Positions 27,080-36,069 of a stretch of DNA of 64,000 bases are shown here, in pieces. The stretch comes from Acidobacteriaceae bacterium. GTDB taxonomy: Bacteria > Acidobacteriota > Terriglobia > Terriglobales > Acidobacteriaceae. Below the pieces are notes generated by a model. The model was not told the origin of the DNA, searched no databases, and saw nothing but the letters and a program-made list of their open reading frames with translations. Every line of letters starts with the position of its first letter. Within the stretch, counting starts at the first letter, position 1. The translations under genes were made by a program, and so were the position numbers. The stretch is taken from the NCBI GenBank assembly GCA_903642235.1, contig CAHJWL010000001.1, positions 186,001 through 250,000 of the forward strand, in the 5' to 3' direction.

Positions 27080-27772
27080 TTAGGCTCCCCGGAACACTTC
27101 GTGGCTCGCTTCGGAGCTTCCGTCCAGATCGGCCACAACCTCGTCGGCATCTACGGGATGAAACTCGCGTGAGCCGTTCTCGGCGATGCGCACTTGGCCG
27201 GAGCCGATGTCGTACACCCAGCCTGAGATCGTCAGCTCGCCGCGCGCCATTGCTCCCGCCACTGAAGGGTGCGTCTTCAGGTGCGCGAGCTGCATTAACA
27301 CATTCTGCTCGGTCAACACCGGCAGCAGGCCGCGGCCGCCGTCTTTCTCCAGACTTTCCGCAACGGAGAGAGCCGCCCTGCCATTGCTAAGCCAGCTCTT
27401 CACGGTCGGCATACCCTCAGCCGCCTCCGGGCGCAGCAGCGCCTTCATGGCGCCACAGTCGGAGTGGCCGCAGATCACGACGTGCTTCACCTTGAGCGCG
27501 CTGACAGCGTACTCAATCACAGCCGAGACGCCGCCCAGCATCTCGCCATAGGCAGGCACCATGTTGCCGATGTTGCGCGTGATGAAGACGTCACCCGGAC
27601 CGGAGTTGGTGATGCTCTCGACGTCTACGCGTGAGTCCGCACAGGCAACGACCAATGTATGCGGCTGCTGCGGCGTACTGGCCGCTCGCTGGTAGGCTTC
27701 GGCATTCTGCTCGTAGACGTTCCGGCGAAAGTGCCGTACCCCCTCCTTCAAGCGTGTCAGGGTCTCTGTCAT
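27080..27772 (-). CDS. can: Beta-class carbonic anhydrase
   Basis: 230 residues. Zinc ligands are Cys44, His103 and Cys106 (ACADSR, GHSDCGAM), with the Asp46-Arg48 dyad. It interconverts CO2 and bicarbonate in the cytosol. The ATG follows a GGAACG-like site. It is first in an operon with the bestrophin-like channel, a pairing that fits bicarbonate handling or pH balance. Confidence 0.95.
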   Translation of the reverse strand: MTETLTRLKEGVRHFRRNVYEQNAEAYQRAASTPQQPHTLVVACADSRVDVESITNSGPGDVFITRNIGNMVPAYGEMLGGVSAVIEYAVSALKVKHVVICGHSDCGAMKALLRPEAAEGMPTVKSWLSNGRAALSVAESLEKDGGRGLLPVLTEQNVLMQLAHLKTHPSVAGAMARGELTISGWVYDIGSGQVRIAENGSREFHPVDADEVVADLDGSSEASHEVFRGA

Positions 27773-27961
27773 GATCGTTCCTCTCTGGTTCTACGAACTC
27801 GAGCACGGCTGCCGGCATGATGGACGGGTGTGGACGGGACGCTCTTTGCCCGCACAACCGTTGCTTCGGGTTTTAGACGCCTTAATCCTAGGACATTTTC
27901 CCCACGGTGTGGCGCTCTCTTCCGGGGAGAGACCGGCCAGAATGAGCGAGACAGTCTTCGC

Positions 27962-28367
27962 TACACTGCTCCCGAGATCCGGTGTGTTAGCTCGCAGCCT
28001 TCAGGCAGGCGTTCGGCAGGCTGGTTCACCGGCACCGTTCGTGTCCATCCGCTCCTCCAGGCACCGAACCCGGCCCGGATCGGCTGCGTGAGCGTCACGT
28101 TTGAGCCTGGAGCGTGTACCCGCGTGGCACACGCACACGCTCGGCCAGACCACGCCGGTCGCCGCGGGCTGCGGCTGGGCACAGCGCAAAGGTGGCACCA
28201 CTGAGCAGATGTGTTCCGGCGATGTGGTCTGGTTCGCACCTGGCGAGAAGCACTGGCACGGAGCAACCGCAGCCGCGGCCGCGACGCACATTGCCATCCA
28301 GGAGCGAGGGGAGAGCGGAGCCGTGGAGTGGCTGGAGCAGGTCAGCGACGAACGGTATCGGCTCTGA
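27962..28367 (+). pseudogene. Decayed cupin gene (HxH cupin, carboxymuconolactone-associated type)
   Basis: The sequence reads EIRCVSSQPSGRRSAGWFTG ... [12 protein letters not shown] in one frame, then [18 protein letters not shown] ... GEKHWHGAT ... HIAIQE in another. Together these match a single-domain cupin that is normally continuous. The break is an apparent extra C in ACCCGCG (28118-28124). No ATG, GTG or TTG sits near the expected N-terminus (the codon before GAG-ATC is CCC), so the start is lost too. Two independent defects favour a real pseudogene over a read error. The nearest in-frame upstream start is GTG 27830. Confidence 0.75.
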
Positions 28368-28394
28368 TCGGAAAGCTTCTGCTGGAAATGGCGC

Positions 28395-28970
28395 TTAGGC
28401 TGCGCGCCACTTGATACTGCAGCCGATACCGGCTTGCTGCTCAGCTGCCGGAACCGTGCCGGCAAGCACAGCCTCGATCGCCCTGCGAAGATCCTCGCCC
28501 GTTACCGGAAGATCGTTGCCCGCATCCCTCCGGCGCGGCCGCGAGCCATCCAGCTGTCCGCGGTAGACCAGCCGTGCCGAGCCGTCAAAGAGAAAGAGAT
28601 CCGGTGTACACACCGCGTCATAGCTGCGGGCCACCTCCTGCGTGCTGTCGAGCAGGTAGGGAAACGTCCATCCCAGACGCTGTGCCTGCGCGCGCATTCC
28701 GTCGGGTCCATCCTCCCGGTACTGCGCGATGTCGTTCGGCTGTATGGCGACAACTCCGACACGCTCGCCGAAGTCCTGGCCGATACGGCCCAGTTCGGCC
28801 TCGATATGCTTCACATAAGGGCAATGAACGCACACGAAGAGCACCAGCAGAGCCTCTTTGCCGGCGATCACGTCATCCCGGCCGATTGCTCTGCCGGAAA
28901 GCACATCTTCGAGTTCAAACGGCGGCGCCTCCGTTCCGAGCGAGACCATTGCGGATTCAAGCTTTGCCAT
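28395..28970 (-). CDS. Thioredoxin-fold (AhpC/TSA-like redoxin) protein
   Basis: 191 residues with the redoxin pattern APPFELEDVLSG, then FVCVHCPYVKHIEAEL, placing a CxxC at Cys47 and Cys50. The family is annotated as thioredoxin family protein and probably reduces or senses peroxide or disulfide substrates. No signal peptide is present, so it is cytosolic. C-terminal GCSIKW contains a third Cys, which could resolve a disulfide. It stands alone, converging on the decayed cupin gene. Confidence 0.85.
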   Translation of the reverse strand: MAKLESAMVSLGTEAPPFELEDVLSGRAIGRDDVIAGKEALLVLFVCVHCPYVKHIEAELGRIGQDFGERVGVVAIQPNDIAQYREDGPDGMRAQAQRLGWTFPYLLDSTQEVARSYDAVCTPDLFLFDGSARLVYRGQLDGSRPRRRDAGNDLPVTGEDLRRAIEAVLAGTVPAAEQQAGIGCSIKWRAA

Positions 28971-29097
28971 AGGACCTCTCTTTCAAGTCAATGCAGTTGG
29001 ATGCTCGATCACCCGGGCCGGTAGGTATGTGGCACAGTTCGCATCCGCACGGCTACTCCACACCCCGGTACGGAACCGCTAAAGTTGAGAGGAAGCG

Positions 29098-29610
29098 ATG
29101 TCGAAACCTCATCCAGCACGAACTCTCGCCGAGGCTGGCCGTGTTGCCGCACGATCGAAGACCTGCCAGCGCGGGCCGAACGGCCTGCCGCTCTGTCGCT
29201 GGTGCGATCTCGAAATCCTGAGCAAACGCCGGCGGACCTTCTGCTCCGCATTCTGTGTTCACCAATGGCGGCTCCGCTCCGATCCCGGCTATCTGCGTGA
29301 CCAGGTCTTCGCCCGCGACCGGGGCCGCTGCGCCGTCTGTGATGCTGACACCCTGGCCATCTTTGCCGCTCTGAAGCGGGCACGCGGCCTCGCGCGGGAG
29401 GAGGGCCTGCGCATCTACAGCATGCGATCGATCAAGGCCCGCCGCTCGCTTTGGGAGGCAGATCACATCACGCCTGTGGCCGAAGGGGGAGGTCAGTGCG
29501 ATCTCGACAACCTGCGTACCCTGTGCCTGCTCTGCCATCGTGAGGAGACGGCGCAGCTGAGAGTGCGGCTCCGCGCACTGCGTCAGGAGAGCCGCAGCGC
29601 AGCCGGCTGA
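29098..29610 (+). CDS. HNH endonuclease-like protein
   Basis: 170 residues. An N-terminal Cys cluster (CRWCDLEI and FCSAFCVHQW) looks like a treble-clef zinc site, then CAVC and the HNH core EADHITPVAEGG, LDNLRTLCLLCH. This is the McrA-like HNH arrangement with structural CxxC pairs. GAGGAAG lies 5 bases before the ATG. No methylase, helicase or phage gene is nearby, so a restriction role is not supported by context; DNA nicking or repair is possible. Confidence 0.85.
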   Translation: MSKPHPARTLAEAGRVAARSKTCQRGPNGLPLCRWCDLEILSKRRRTFCSAFCVHQWRLRSDPGYLRDQVFARDRGRCAVCDADTLAIFAALKRARGLAREEGLRIYSMRSIKARRSLWEADHITPVAEGGGQCDLDNLRTLCLLCHREETAQLRVRLRALRQESRSAAG

Positions 29611-29614
29611 CAGC

Positions 29615-30400
29615 CTACTTCTGTCGTCCTATCCGGTAGACAATGCCGATATTCACGCCGAAGTTGTTCTGCACCGAGCCATGCACGGTCTGAACCCCCT
29701 GGTAGGGGGAGCCATCAAATGTGGTTCCGATATACGTCGGTGCAATCCGGAAAGCGAGGTCGGGGTAGAAGTTGTAGTCCAGATTCGCTCCGACTGTGAA
29801 CGCGGCGCGCCAGGGCGTCGACCAGATGCCGAGCAGCTGCGGCGGAACATTCTTCGAAGAGCTCGCGAACTTCCCGTAGCCGACACCCCCGGTGACAAAG
29901 CCCGTGACCGACGTCTTTTGCCGCGCGTAGAAGCGGTACTCTGGACCGGCGGTAAAGGTGTACTCGGAGACCTGCGGATTTGGCAGATTGAAGACATTGT
30001 TGCCAATCTTGGCATTGCCGTAGGCGCCATGAACATCGCCGAGGATGCCCAGCTTCGGAGTTAGGAAGTAGGTTGTGCTGCCAAAGAAGGTGACCTCGTT
30101 GTTCTTCTGCAGGTACTCTCCGGAGCGAAAGCGAAGATATCCGCCGCCGCCGGCGATCTCATAACGATGTGAGTACGTATCCTGGATCGCGCGCTCGATC
30201 CGCGCCCGGCGGTTCGCATTGGTCTCTCGCCGCGGGCGTCGACCCTGCGCCTGGGCAGGGGAGGAGAGAAGAGCTGACAGCAGAACGACAGGCGCAGTAA
30301 ACGCCATCCAACCAGACCGAAAACCACGCACTCCACAGACTCCTCTGCCCGCGGCTTTGCTAAGGTGAAGACTTCGGTACAGGGCGGCCTTAGCGGGCAT
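29615..30400 (-). CDS. Outer-membrane beta-barrel protein (OmpA-like/Opa type barrel)
   Basis: Up to 261 residues. After a signal peptide (core WMAFTAPVVLLSALLSSPAQAQ) come alternating amphipathic strands (GGGYLRFRSGEY, EVTFFGSTTYFL, YTFTAGPEYRFYAR) ending in VNIGIVYRIGRQK. This pattern is typical of an eight-stranded outer-membrane barrel. The start is uncertain: ATG 30400 gives a long n-region, while ATG 30307 (MAFTAP) gives an ordinary signal peptide. No catalytic site is seen. Confidence 0.8.
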   Translation of the reverse strand: MPAKAALYRSLHLSKAAGRGVCGVRGFRSGWMAFTAPVVLLSALLSSPAQAQGRRPRRETNANRRARIERAIQDTYSHRYEIAGGGGYLRFRSGEYLQKNNEVTFFGSTTYFLTPKLGILGDVHGAYGNAKIGNNVFNLPNPQVSEYTFTAGPEYRFYARQKTSVTGFVTGGVGYGKFASSSKNVPPQLLGIWSTPWRAAFTVGANLDYNFYPDLAFRIAPTYIGTTFDGSPYQGVQTVHGSVQNNFGVNIGIVYRIGRQK

Positions 30401-30465
30401 ACCTCATTAGAACATCCAGGGGCAGAGTCGTGCCGCTGTAGCAGGGAAGAAGGCACGGTCAGACC

Positions 30466-31131
30466 ATGGGGAAGCGGCGGGAAGGTCGAGCGGGAGCAAG
30501 GGCGAAAGCTCAAGGCCTTCGAAAGCCCGCAGGAGGCTCGGGCCGGACCTCCGGCGGCGGCTCAGGCTCGACGGTCGCAGGCTTGGCCGTGCTGGCCGCC
30601 GTGCTTGCCGGGGGAACATACGTCTACCGGCATACCGGCATGCCGTCCGGGCAGTCCAGCCGATCTCTTCCAGCATCCCGGCCAACGGCGGTACCTCGGT
30701 CGTCAACAGTCAATCCTCCTACGCCCGGGCCATCACCGGTTCACCCGGCAACGTCCATCCCGGCGCAGCCCTCACCGACCATCACTGGTCTGCCGGTCCC
30801 GCCCTTCGGAACCAGCGAAGAGGTCTTCGAGAGCGGCGCCCGACTCTACGCGGCGAACTGCGCAGGCTGTCACGGCCGCCCCGAAAAGAACGGCAAGGGC
30901 CCGTCGGCCGCGCAGTTCTGGGATCGTTCGAACGCCGCCGGAACACATGCCATCACGCAGCCCGCGGGCGAACTTTACCAGGCCACCGCAAAGGGGAACC
31001 TGGTTGCGGGCATGCCCTCCTACGGACAGCGCCTGACCGACACCCAGATCTGGGATCTCGCTCTCTTGCTGAAGAGCGCGCACGAGGATCTACCCAATCC
31101 TGTGCTGCGACTGCTGCGCGGCGGCCAGTAG
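30466..31131 (+). CDS. Membrane-anchored c-type cytochrome
   Basis: 221 residues. One N-terminal membrane anchor (about 37-53), then a Pro/Ser/Thr-rich linker of about 60 residues, then a class I cytochrome c domain with CAGCH (Cys132, Cys135, His136) and probable axial Met183 in AGMPSYG. It would carry electrons at the outer face of the inner membrane. Neighbours give no clue to its partner. Start ATG 30466 is taken as the frame start; an ordinary ribosome site is not obvious. Confidence 0.9.
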   Translation: MGKRREGRAGARAKAQGLRKPAGGSGRTSGGGSGSTVAGLAVLAAVLAGGTYVYRHTGMPSGQSSRSLPASRPTAVPRSSTVNPPTPGPSPVHPATSIPAQPSPTITGLPVPPFGTSEEVFESGARLYAANCAGCHGRPEKNGKGPSAAQFWDRSNAAGTHAITQPAGELYQATAKGNLVAGMPSYGQRLTDTQIWDLALLLKSAHEDLPNPVLRLLRGGQ

Positions 31132-31177
31132 ATGGGAAAGCGCTGTCCGCGTTCTGACACGGGCGTCCCAATGCGAT

Positions 31178-32350
31178 CTACTTCAACGTGTAGCTGACGC
31201 CTGAGACGAACTGAAAGCTGCTCTTCTGATAGCCAGGCGAGGGATTATTGATAAAGTTGTCGGTCACACTCAGGTTGGCCGCGAAGCGCTTGTAGACCGG
31301 CAGCGCGAGCCCGGCGGTGACGTTGGCTGAGTAGGCGTTCAGGTTGTTCCAACTCGGAATGACATCGCCCAGTTCGGTAAAGATGATCTTGTGCGGCAGG
31401 ACCAGCCGGTAGCTCTCCGTAAAGGTCGACCCGAAGAGGTCAACATTGCCCGCCGCGTTGAAAAAAGCCTGCTTCTCGTAATGAATGTCGGCCTTCAGGT
31501 CCAGCCGCTGTCTCTCCTCAATCAAAGGCGTCCAGCCGACACCCGCGCCGTAGATCTGCTGCAGATTCAGGCCGAGCGCGTAGTTGTGGTCAAAGGCGAC
31601 CTCACCCAGGTAGTAGAAGCGCCGGCTCAGATACTCATCCTGCTCGGCATCGGCGTGGAAGATGTTGGTCTTGACGACCTGGTCCGGCAAGGGCGGGTTA
31701 GGCTGTGGAATAGCCCCCGGCGAGCGCTGGGTGCCGTAGGTCTCACTCAGGTCAACCAGCGTGCGATTGCGTGGCGGCAGGTAGGAGACAGTCGGAAATG
31801 TGCGAACGAGGGCAGCGGCAGAGTTAAAGGTGGTAGCGCTCTGCGTCGCGCGAACGATTGTGGCGCCGGCCGAAACTGTCCCGTTCCATCCATACCAGAT
31901 GCTTGGGCGCGGGTTCGCCTCTCGCCGGAAGGTTGGCTCTTCAATCAGGTACCCCACATCGCCGACCGGAACTGTTTCAACCACCTGCTCGCCGGAGCGA
32001 ACGCTTAGATTGCCTTCTGCGACCTTGACCGAGCCCGGCCGAACCAGCGCCCCGATCACCTTCTGGTTTCTGAGCAGCAGGGCATAGCTGCCGCCGGATC
32101 GAAGCTCCTTGATCGCGCTGAACGGAACGCTGATGTCGCCGGCCATGTCGCTGTGGAACGCCACGGATCCATTGGCCGCCTGGATTAACTTGCCCGTTAG
32201 CTGGTCACCGTTGGTGAAGACGAGTATGTCAGGCGGGGGTTTGGTCGCCGGAGTCTCCTGCCCACCGGCTGGCGAGACTGTGATCGAGAGAACCAGGGCG
32301 AGCGCAAAGATGCAAAAAGCAGGCAAACAGGACGTTCCGCGTACATGCAT
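31178..32350 (-). CDS. DUF481-like (YdiY) outer-membrane protein
   Basis: 390 residues with a signal peptide ending near GGQ. An SH3-like N-part (VFTNGDQLTGKLIQ, SVPFSAIKELRSG) is followed by a C-terminal barrel-like half with alternating strands and a final SSFQFVSGVSYTLK. This matches the DUF481 family, of which E. coli YdiY is a member. Function is unknown; some are induced by acid or salt stress. It diverges from the GvpL/F gene. Confidence 0.82.
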   Translation of the reverse strand: MHVRGTSCLPAFCIFALALVLSITVSPAGGQETPATKPPPDILVFTNGDQLTGKLIQAANGSVAFHSDMAGDISVPFSAIKELRSGGSYALLLRNQKVIGALVRPGSVKVAEGNLSVRSGEQVVETVPVGDVGYLIEEPTFRREANPRPSIWYGWNGTVSAGATIVRATQSATTFNSAAALVRTFPTVSYLPPRNRTLVDLSETYGTQRSPGAIPQPNPPLPDQVVKTNIFHADAEQDEYLSRRFYYLGEVAFDHNYALGLNLQQIYGAGVGWTPLIEERQRLDLKADIHYEKQAFFNAAGNVDLFGSTFTESYRLVLPHKIIFTELGDVIPSWNNLNAYSANVTAGLALPVYKRFAANLSVTDNFINNPSPGYQKSSFQFVSGVSYTLK

Positions 32351-32404
32351 GACGTAAGGCTAACCTGCCGATGCCGTGCCTTCAATATTTTCCGGAACAA
32401 AGCA

Positions 32405-32434
32405 TTGCCAACTCTGGTGTGGCGGGCTTACTAT
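32405..32434 (+). promoter_or_regulatory. Candidate sigma-70 promoter for the GvpL/F gene
   Basis: TTGCCA (32405-32410) and TACTAT (32429-32434) are 18 bases apart in the divergent region upstream of the GvpL/GvpF-like gene. Confidence 0.4.
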
Positions 32435-32576
32435 CCGTTTCGCATTCGGCACAGCTTGGGTAGCAGGCGCGCCAGAGTGTTGCGAGGCCCAAAAAGTCTC
32501 ATCCAGGAACGCAACGATGTCTCTGCGCCGCATACTCGAGGGCGATCGGGGAGTTTTGAGGAAGGTCAAAAAATTT

Positions 32577-33305
32577 ATGGCATGGTATGCCTACTGCATC
32601 GCAGAGCGACAGGCGTTTCCTGAGCTCTGTCGACATCGCCGCCCCACCCCGCTTCAGGGCGTGCAGGGTCTCTTCAACAACCAGACATTTCTATTTCCGG
32701 CAGGCGACCTGGCCGTTATCGTCTCCGAGCATCTGCCGGAGGACGCCGCCCGGATGGACCAGCCGGCGCAGCGCGATCACGCGCGCGTCATCGCTGAGTG
32801 CTTCAAGCACTCCACCGTGCTGCCGTTCCGCTTTGGCACCACCTTCGGCGATGACGAGGCGCTGCGGCGTTCCGTTCGCTCCAACCAGAAGCACTTCCAG
32901 GCCAACGTGGAACGTCTGCGTGGCAAGGCGGAGATGCACCTGAAGGTGCTGGTGGACGACACCTGCCCGGGTAACTCACTGCGCGATATGACCGTGGGTC
33001 AGCAATACCTCACCAGCCTGCGCGAGAGTGCGACCCGACAGCGCGAGCGCCAGAGTAAGGCCCGTGCGCTGTCCATCCAGATGCATCGCATGTTTCTGCC
33101 ACTGGCCGAAGAGATCACCTGCAAACGGATGGAATCTGGCAAGATGCTGCTCGATATCGCACATCTGATCGACGGCAAGACAGTGGAGCGCTACCAGAAC
33201 AAGTACAGCTCCGCTACCCAGCAGTTGAAGGAGTGCCGGATGCAGCTCTCCGGACCCTGGCCGCCGTATCACTTCGTGCAGCGATCCGGTGGGGCACAGG
33301 CGTAA
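32577..33305 (+). CDS. GvpL/GvpF family protein
   Basis: About 242 residues matching the GvpL/GvpF family: AWYAYCIAERQAFPEL at the start, then HARVIAECFKHSTVLPFRFG and LRGKAEMHLKVLVDD. In gas-vesicle clusters GvpF and GvpL are minor proteins that help assemble the vesicle. Here no gvpA or other gas-vesicle gene is present in the window, as is also seen with lone copies in other soil bacteria, so a role apart from flotation is likely. ATG 32577 begins at the conserved domain; an in-frame ATG at 32517 with AGGAAC before it is an alternative start. Confidence 0.85.
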   Translation: MAWYAYCIAERQAFPELCRHRRPTPLQGVQGLFNNQTFLFPAGDLAVIVSEHLPEDAARMDQPAQRDHARVIAECFKHSTVLPFRFGTTFGDDEALRRSVRSNQKHFQANVERLRGKAEMHLKVLVDDTCPGNSLRDMTVGQQYLTSLRESATRQRERQSKARALSIQMHRMFLPLAEEITCKRMESGKMLLDIAHLIDGKTVERYQNKYSSATQQLKECRMQLSGPWPPYHFVQRSGGAQA

Positions 33306-33508
33306 GCCAGAAGCCGCTCGGAAGGCAGTGCGAGAGCAATTTCCAGGCCCTTTTCTTCTCGCTCGCAGAACGAAAGTGTTAGATCGCACCCCCTCTCGTG
33401 GACGAACCTTTGCCGATGCAGTCGCATCGCATCTATGAAGTCGCGAATCCTTGCTGAATGAATGACTTCAGCTGCACGCGCGACCGTTTGTCAGGAGACT
33501 GAAAGTTT

Positions 33509-35110
33509 ATGAGATGTACGTCACGCGTTCTCAACGGCGGAAGCGCTCTGTTGCTCTCCGGCCTTTTCCTCACCAGCTCGTCCCTCGTGTTTGCTCAGGA
33601 AGCGAACCCTACCTCCAACATCACTCCGCAGGAGGCACGCGAGGCCGTTCAGCAGAAAGATGGTATCTATCTTTATCGAGTGAAGGTTGTGCAGCGCGAT
33701 CTGGACGCCGTGAACTACTTTCATCGGAGTGGCTCAACCAAAGTCGCCTTCAAAGGTACAACGCTTCTGCCGGGCGGCAAGGGTGAGGCATCCGTCAAGA
33801 GCGAGCGCGGCAGCATCACCATCGAAGCCAAGTTTGAAGGTTTGACCCCTGCGAATGGATTCGGTCCCGAGTATCTGACGTATGTTCTCTGGGCAATCAC
33901 GCCGGATGGCCGCCCGAACAACCTGGGTGAGGTGCTGCCCTCGGGAACCAAAAACAACATCACCGTGACCACATCGCTGCAGTCGTTCGGTCTTATCGTG
34001 ACGGCCGAGCCCTACTTCTCTGTCTCGCAGCCAAGCGATGTTGTTGTCATGGAAAACCAGATCATTCAGGACAAGACGCAGGGCGTGCTCGAGAAGGTGA
34101 ACGCGCACTACTCGCTTCTGCCGCGCGGCGCCTACGCCGAGACCGACGGCTCAAAGACGAACGCCAATCCGATCACGCGCAACGAGAAGTCGCCGCTTGA
34201 GATCTATGAGGCGTACAACGCCATGCGCATCGCCCAGGCGACGGGTGCCGACAAGTACGCGCCCGACATCATGACGCAGGCCAACCAGGACCTGAAGAAC
34301 GCCTCCGACATCGATCGCAACAAGAAGGGCGATCGCAAGATGTCAATCACCTACGCGCGCCAGGTCGTACAGCGGGCTGAAGATGCTCGCATTGTGACCC
34401 TGCGCAAGCAGGCCGCCGAGCGGCAGCAGCAGGCTGTCGACGCCCGCCGCGAAGCAGAACAGCAGGCGCAGGCCTCGCAACTGCAGGCGCAGCAGTCGCA
34501 GCTTGAAGCACAACAGGCCGCTGCGGCCAAGGCGCAGGCCGATGCGGAACGTGCCCGCGCCGAGGCTGAAGCCGCCGAGGCTCGAGCCAAGGCAGCCGCC
34601 GCCAACAAGAGCGCCGATGATGCCAACGCCATTCGGGAGCGTCTGCGGTCACAGCTCAACAGTGTTCTTGCCACCAGCGAGACCGCGCGCGGCCTGATCG
34701 TCAACATGTCCGACGTGCTCTTCGACACCGGCAAGTACACGCTCAAGCCGGACGCGAAGATCGCGCTCGCCAAGGTTGCCGGCATTCTGCAGGCGTATCC
34801 GGGGCTCAAGCTGCAGATTGAGGGCTACACCGACTCAGTCGGCGGAGACGACTACAATCAGAAGCTGTCAGAGAATCGTGCCGGCGCCGTACGAGACTTT
34901 CTCGTCTCGCAGGGCGTTCCGATGGGGAACACCTCGGCTACCGGCTACGGCAAGAACAACCCCGTCGCCGATAACGGAACAGCAGCAGGAAAGGCGAAGA
35001 ACCGTCGTGTCCAGCTCGTCGTCTCCGGTGATGCTATCGGTGTGCAGCAGTCGGCGCCCACCGCCGGGGGTGACGCTCCCCTGCCACAGGGAACCTCCAA
35101 CCCGCAGTAA
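33509..35110 (+). CDS. OmpA-family protein with central coiled coil
   Basis: 533 residues. A signal peptide (to about residue 29) precedes an N-domain (30-200) and a long Ala/Glu/Gln-rich coiled coil (about 225-375), then a C-terminal OmpA peptidoglycan-binding domain with SDVLFDTGKYTLKP, LQIEGYTDSVGGD and ENRAGAVRDFLVSQGV. It probably anchors the outer envelope to peptidoglycan. CAGGAG precedes the ATG and a strong terminator follows. Long coiled coil regions with this domain occur in the DUF4398-type OmpA proteins of acidobacteria. Confidence 0.93.
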   Translation: MRCTSRVLNGGSALLLSGLFLTSSSLVFAQEANPTSNITPQEAREAVQQKDGIYLYRVKVVQRDLDAVNYFHRSGSTKVAFKGTTLLPGGKGEASVKSERGSITIEAKFEGLTPANGFGPEYLTYVLWAITPDGRPNNLGEVLPSGTKNNITVTTSLQSFGLIVTAEPYFSVSQPSDVVVMENQIIQDKTQGVLEKVNAHYSLLPRGAYAETDGSKTNANPITRNEKSPLEIYEAYNAMRIAQATGADKYAPDIMTQANQDLKNASDIDRNKKGDRKMSITYARQVVQRAEDARIVTLRKQAAERQQQAVDARREAEQQAQASQLQAQQSQLEAQQAAAAKAQADAERARAEAEAAEARAKAAAANKSADDANAIRERLRSQLNSVLATSETARGLIVNMSDVLFDTGKYTLKPDAKIALAKVAGILQAYPGLKLQIEGYTDSVGGDDYNQKLSENRAGAVRDFLVSQGVPMGNTSATGYGKNNPVADNGTAAGKAKNRRVQLVVSGDAIGVQQSAPTAGGDAPLPQGTSNPQ

Positions 35111-35133
35111 AGCTTCAGGCACATTCACCAGTG

Positions 35134-35163
35134 AAAGCCGACCGAGCCACTCCGGTCGGCTTT
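35134..35163 (+). terminator. Strong intrinsic terminator after the OmpA-family gene
   Basis: AAAGCCGACCG (35134-35144) and CGGTCGGCTTT (35153-35163) pair over 11 bp with an 8-base loop, and the T-rich run TTTCTTCT continues from 35161. Confidence 0.9.
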
Positions 35164-35206
35164 CTTCTGTTCGGGGCCCTCTCGCGCTGCGCGACAATGT
35201 GCGTCT

Positions 35207-35234
35207 AAAGTCCAAGTGCAAAGGTCCAAGTGCA
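35207..35234 (+). repeat. Short 14-bp tandem repeat upstream of the SDR gene
   Basis: GTCCAAGTGCA occurs at 35210-35220 and 35224-35234, period 14 with AAA or AAG between. It ends 17 bases before the SDR start, so it overlaps the probable 5' leader and could be an operator or simply a duplication. Confidence 0.5.
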
Positions 35235-35251
35235 CGCAGGAGAAAACAGGC

Positions 35252-36052
35252 ATGGCAATACAAGACTCAATCCGCGGACGGGTCGTCCTCATCACCGGCG
35301 CGAGCTCCGGCATTGGCGCCGCGACCGCACAGGCCTTTGCGGAAGCCGGTGCGAAGCTGCTGCTATGCGCACGCCGGCTCGACAAGCTGAAGGAGCTCGA
35401 AAGCAGCCTCACGCAGGCAGGCGCAGCAGCCATTCGGAGTGAGCAGCTCGACGTGAGAGACCGCGGCGCTGTCAACGCGCTGCTTGGGGACTACAGCAGC
35501 CTGCCTTCTGACTGGCAGGCGATCGACATTCTTATCAACAACGCTGGCCTTAGCCGAGGCCTGAGCAAGCTGTACGAGGATGATCCTGAAAACTGGGAGG
35601 AGATGATCGACACCAACACCAAAGGCCTGCTTTATGTGAGCCGCGCCGTCGTACCCGGCATGGTGAAGCGGGGAAGCGGCCATGTGGTCAATCTCGGCTC
35701 CACGGCTGGCCATCAGACCTACGCGGGTGGCGCTGTGTACTGCGCGACCAAGGCAGCCGAGCGTGTCCTGAGTGAGGCACTCAAGCTTGATCTGATGGGA
35801 ACACCCGTCCGCGTGACCTCGATTGATCCCGGCATGGTCGAAACCGACTTCAGCACCGTACGCTTTCGCGGCGATGCAGCTAGGGCGGCCAAAGTCTATG
35901 AGAACATTACGCCGCTGCAGGCTACCGATGTCGCGGACGCGATCGTGTGGGCAGTCAGCCGCCCCGCGCACGTCAACATTCATTACATCCTGATGACCAG
36001 CATCGACCAGGCGAACTCCACCACTCTGGTTCGGCGCGACGCAGCAAAATAG
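35252..36052 (+). CDS. Short-chain dehydrogenase/reductase, YdfG-like
   Basis: 266 residues with the cofactor motif TGASSGIG (15-22), NNAG (96-99) and the catalytic Ser150, Tyr163 and Lys167 (YCATK). The C-terminal half (SIDPGMVETDFS, VNIHYILMTS) resembles E. coli YdfG, an NADP-dependent 3-hydroxy acid dehydrogenase that acts on serine, allothreonine and malonic semialdehyde. Substrate is uncertain. ATG 35252 follows AGGAG. It stands alone behind the terminator. Confidence 0.88.
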   Translation: MAIQDSIRGRVVLITGASSGIGAATAQAFAEAGAKLLLCARRLDKLKELESSLTQAGAAAIRSEQLDVRDRGAVNALLGDYSSLPSDWQAIDILINNAGLSRGLSKLYEDDPENWEEMIDTNTKGLLYVSRAVVPGMVKRGSGHVVNLGSTAGHQTYAGGAVYCATKAAERVLSEALKLDLMGTPVRVTSIDPGMVETDFSTVRFRGDAARAAKVYENITPLQATDVADAIVWAVSRPAHVNIHYILMTSIDQANSTTLVRRDAAK

Positions 36053-36069
36053 CCACGTCCGTCCCCCAG

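Noticed and set aside
29098-29610. Restriction-modification role for the HNH protein
   Set aside because: No methylase, specificity or helicase gene is close; only the HNH core supports nuclease activity.
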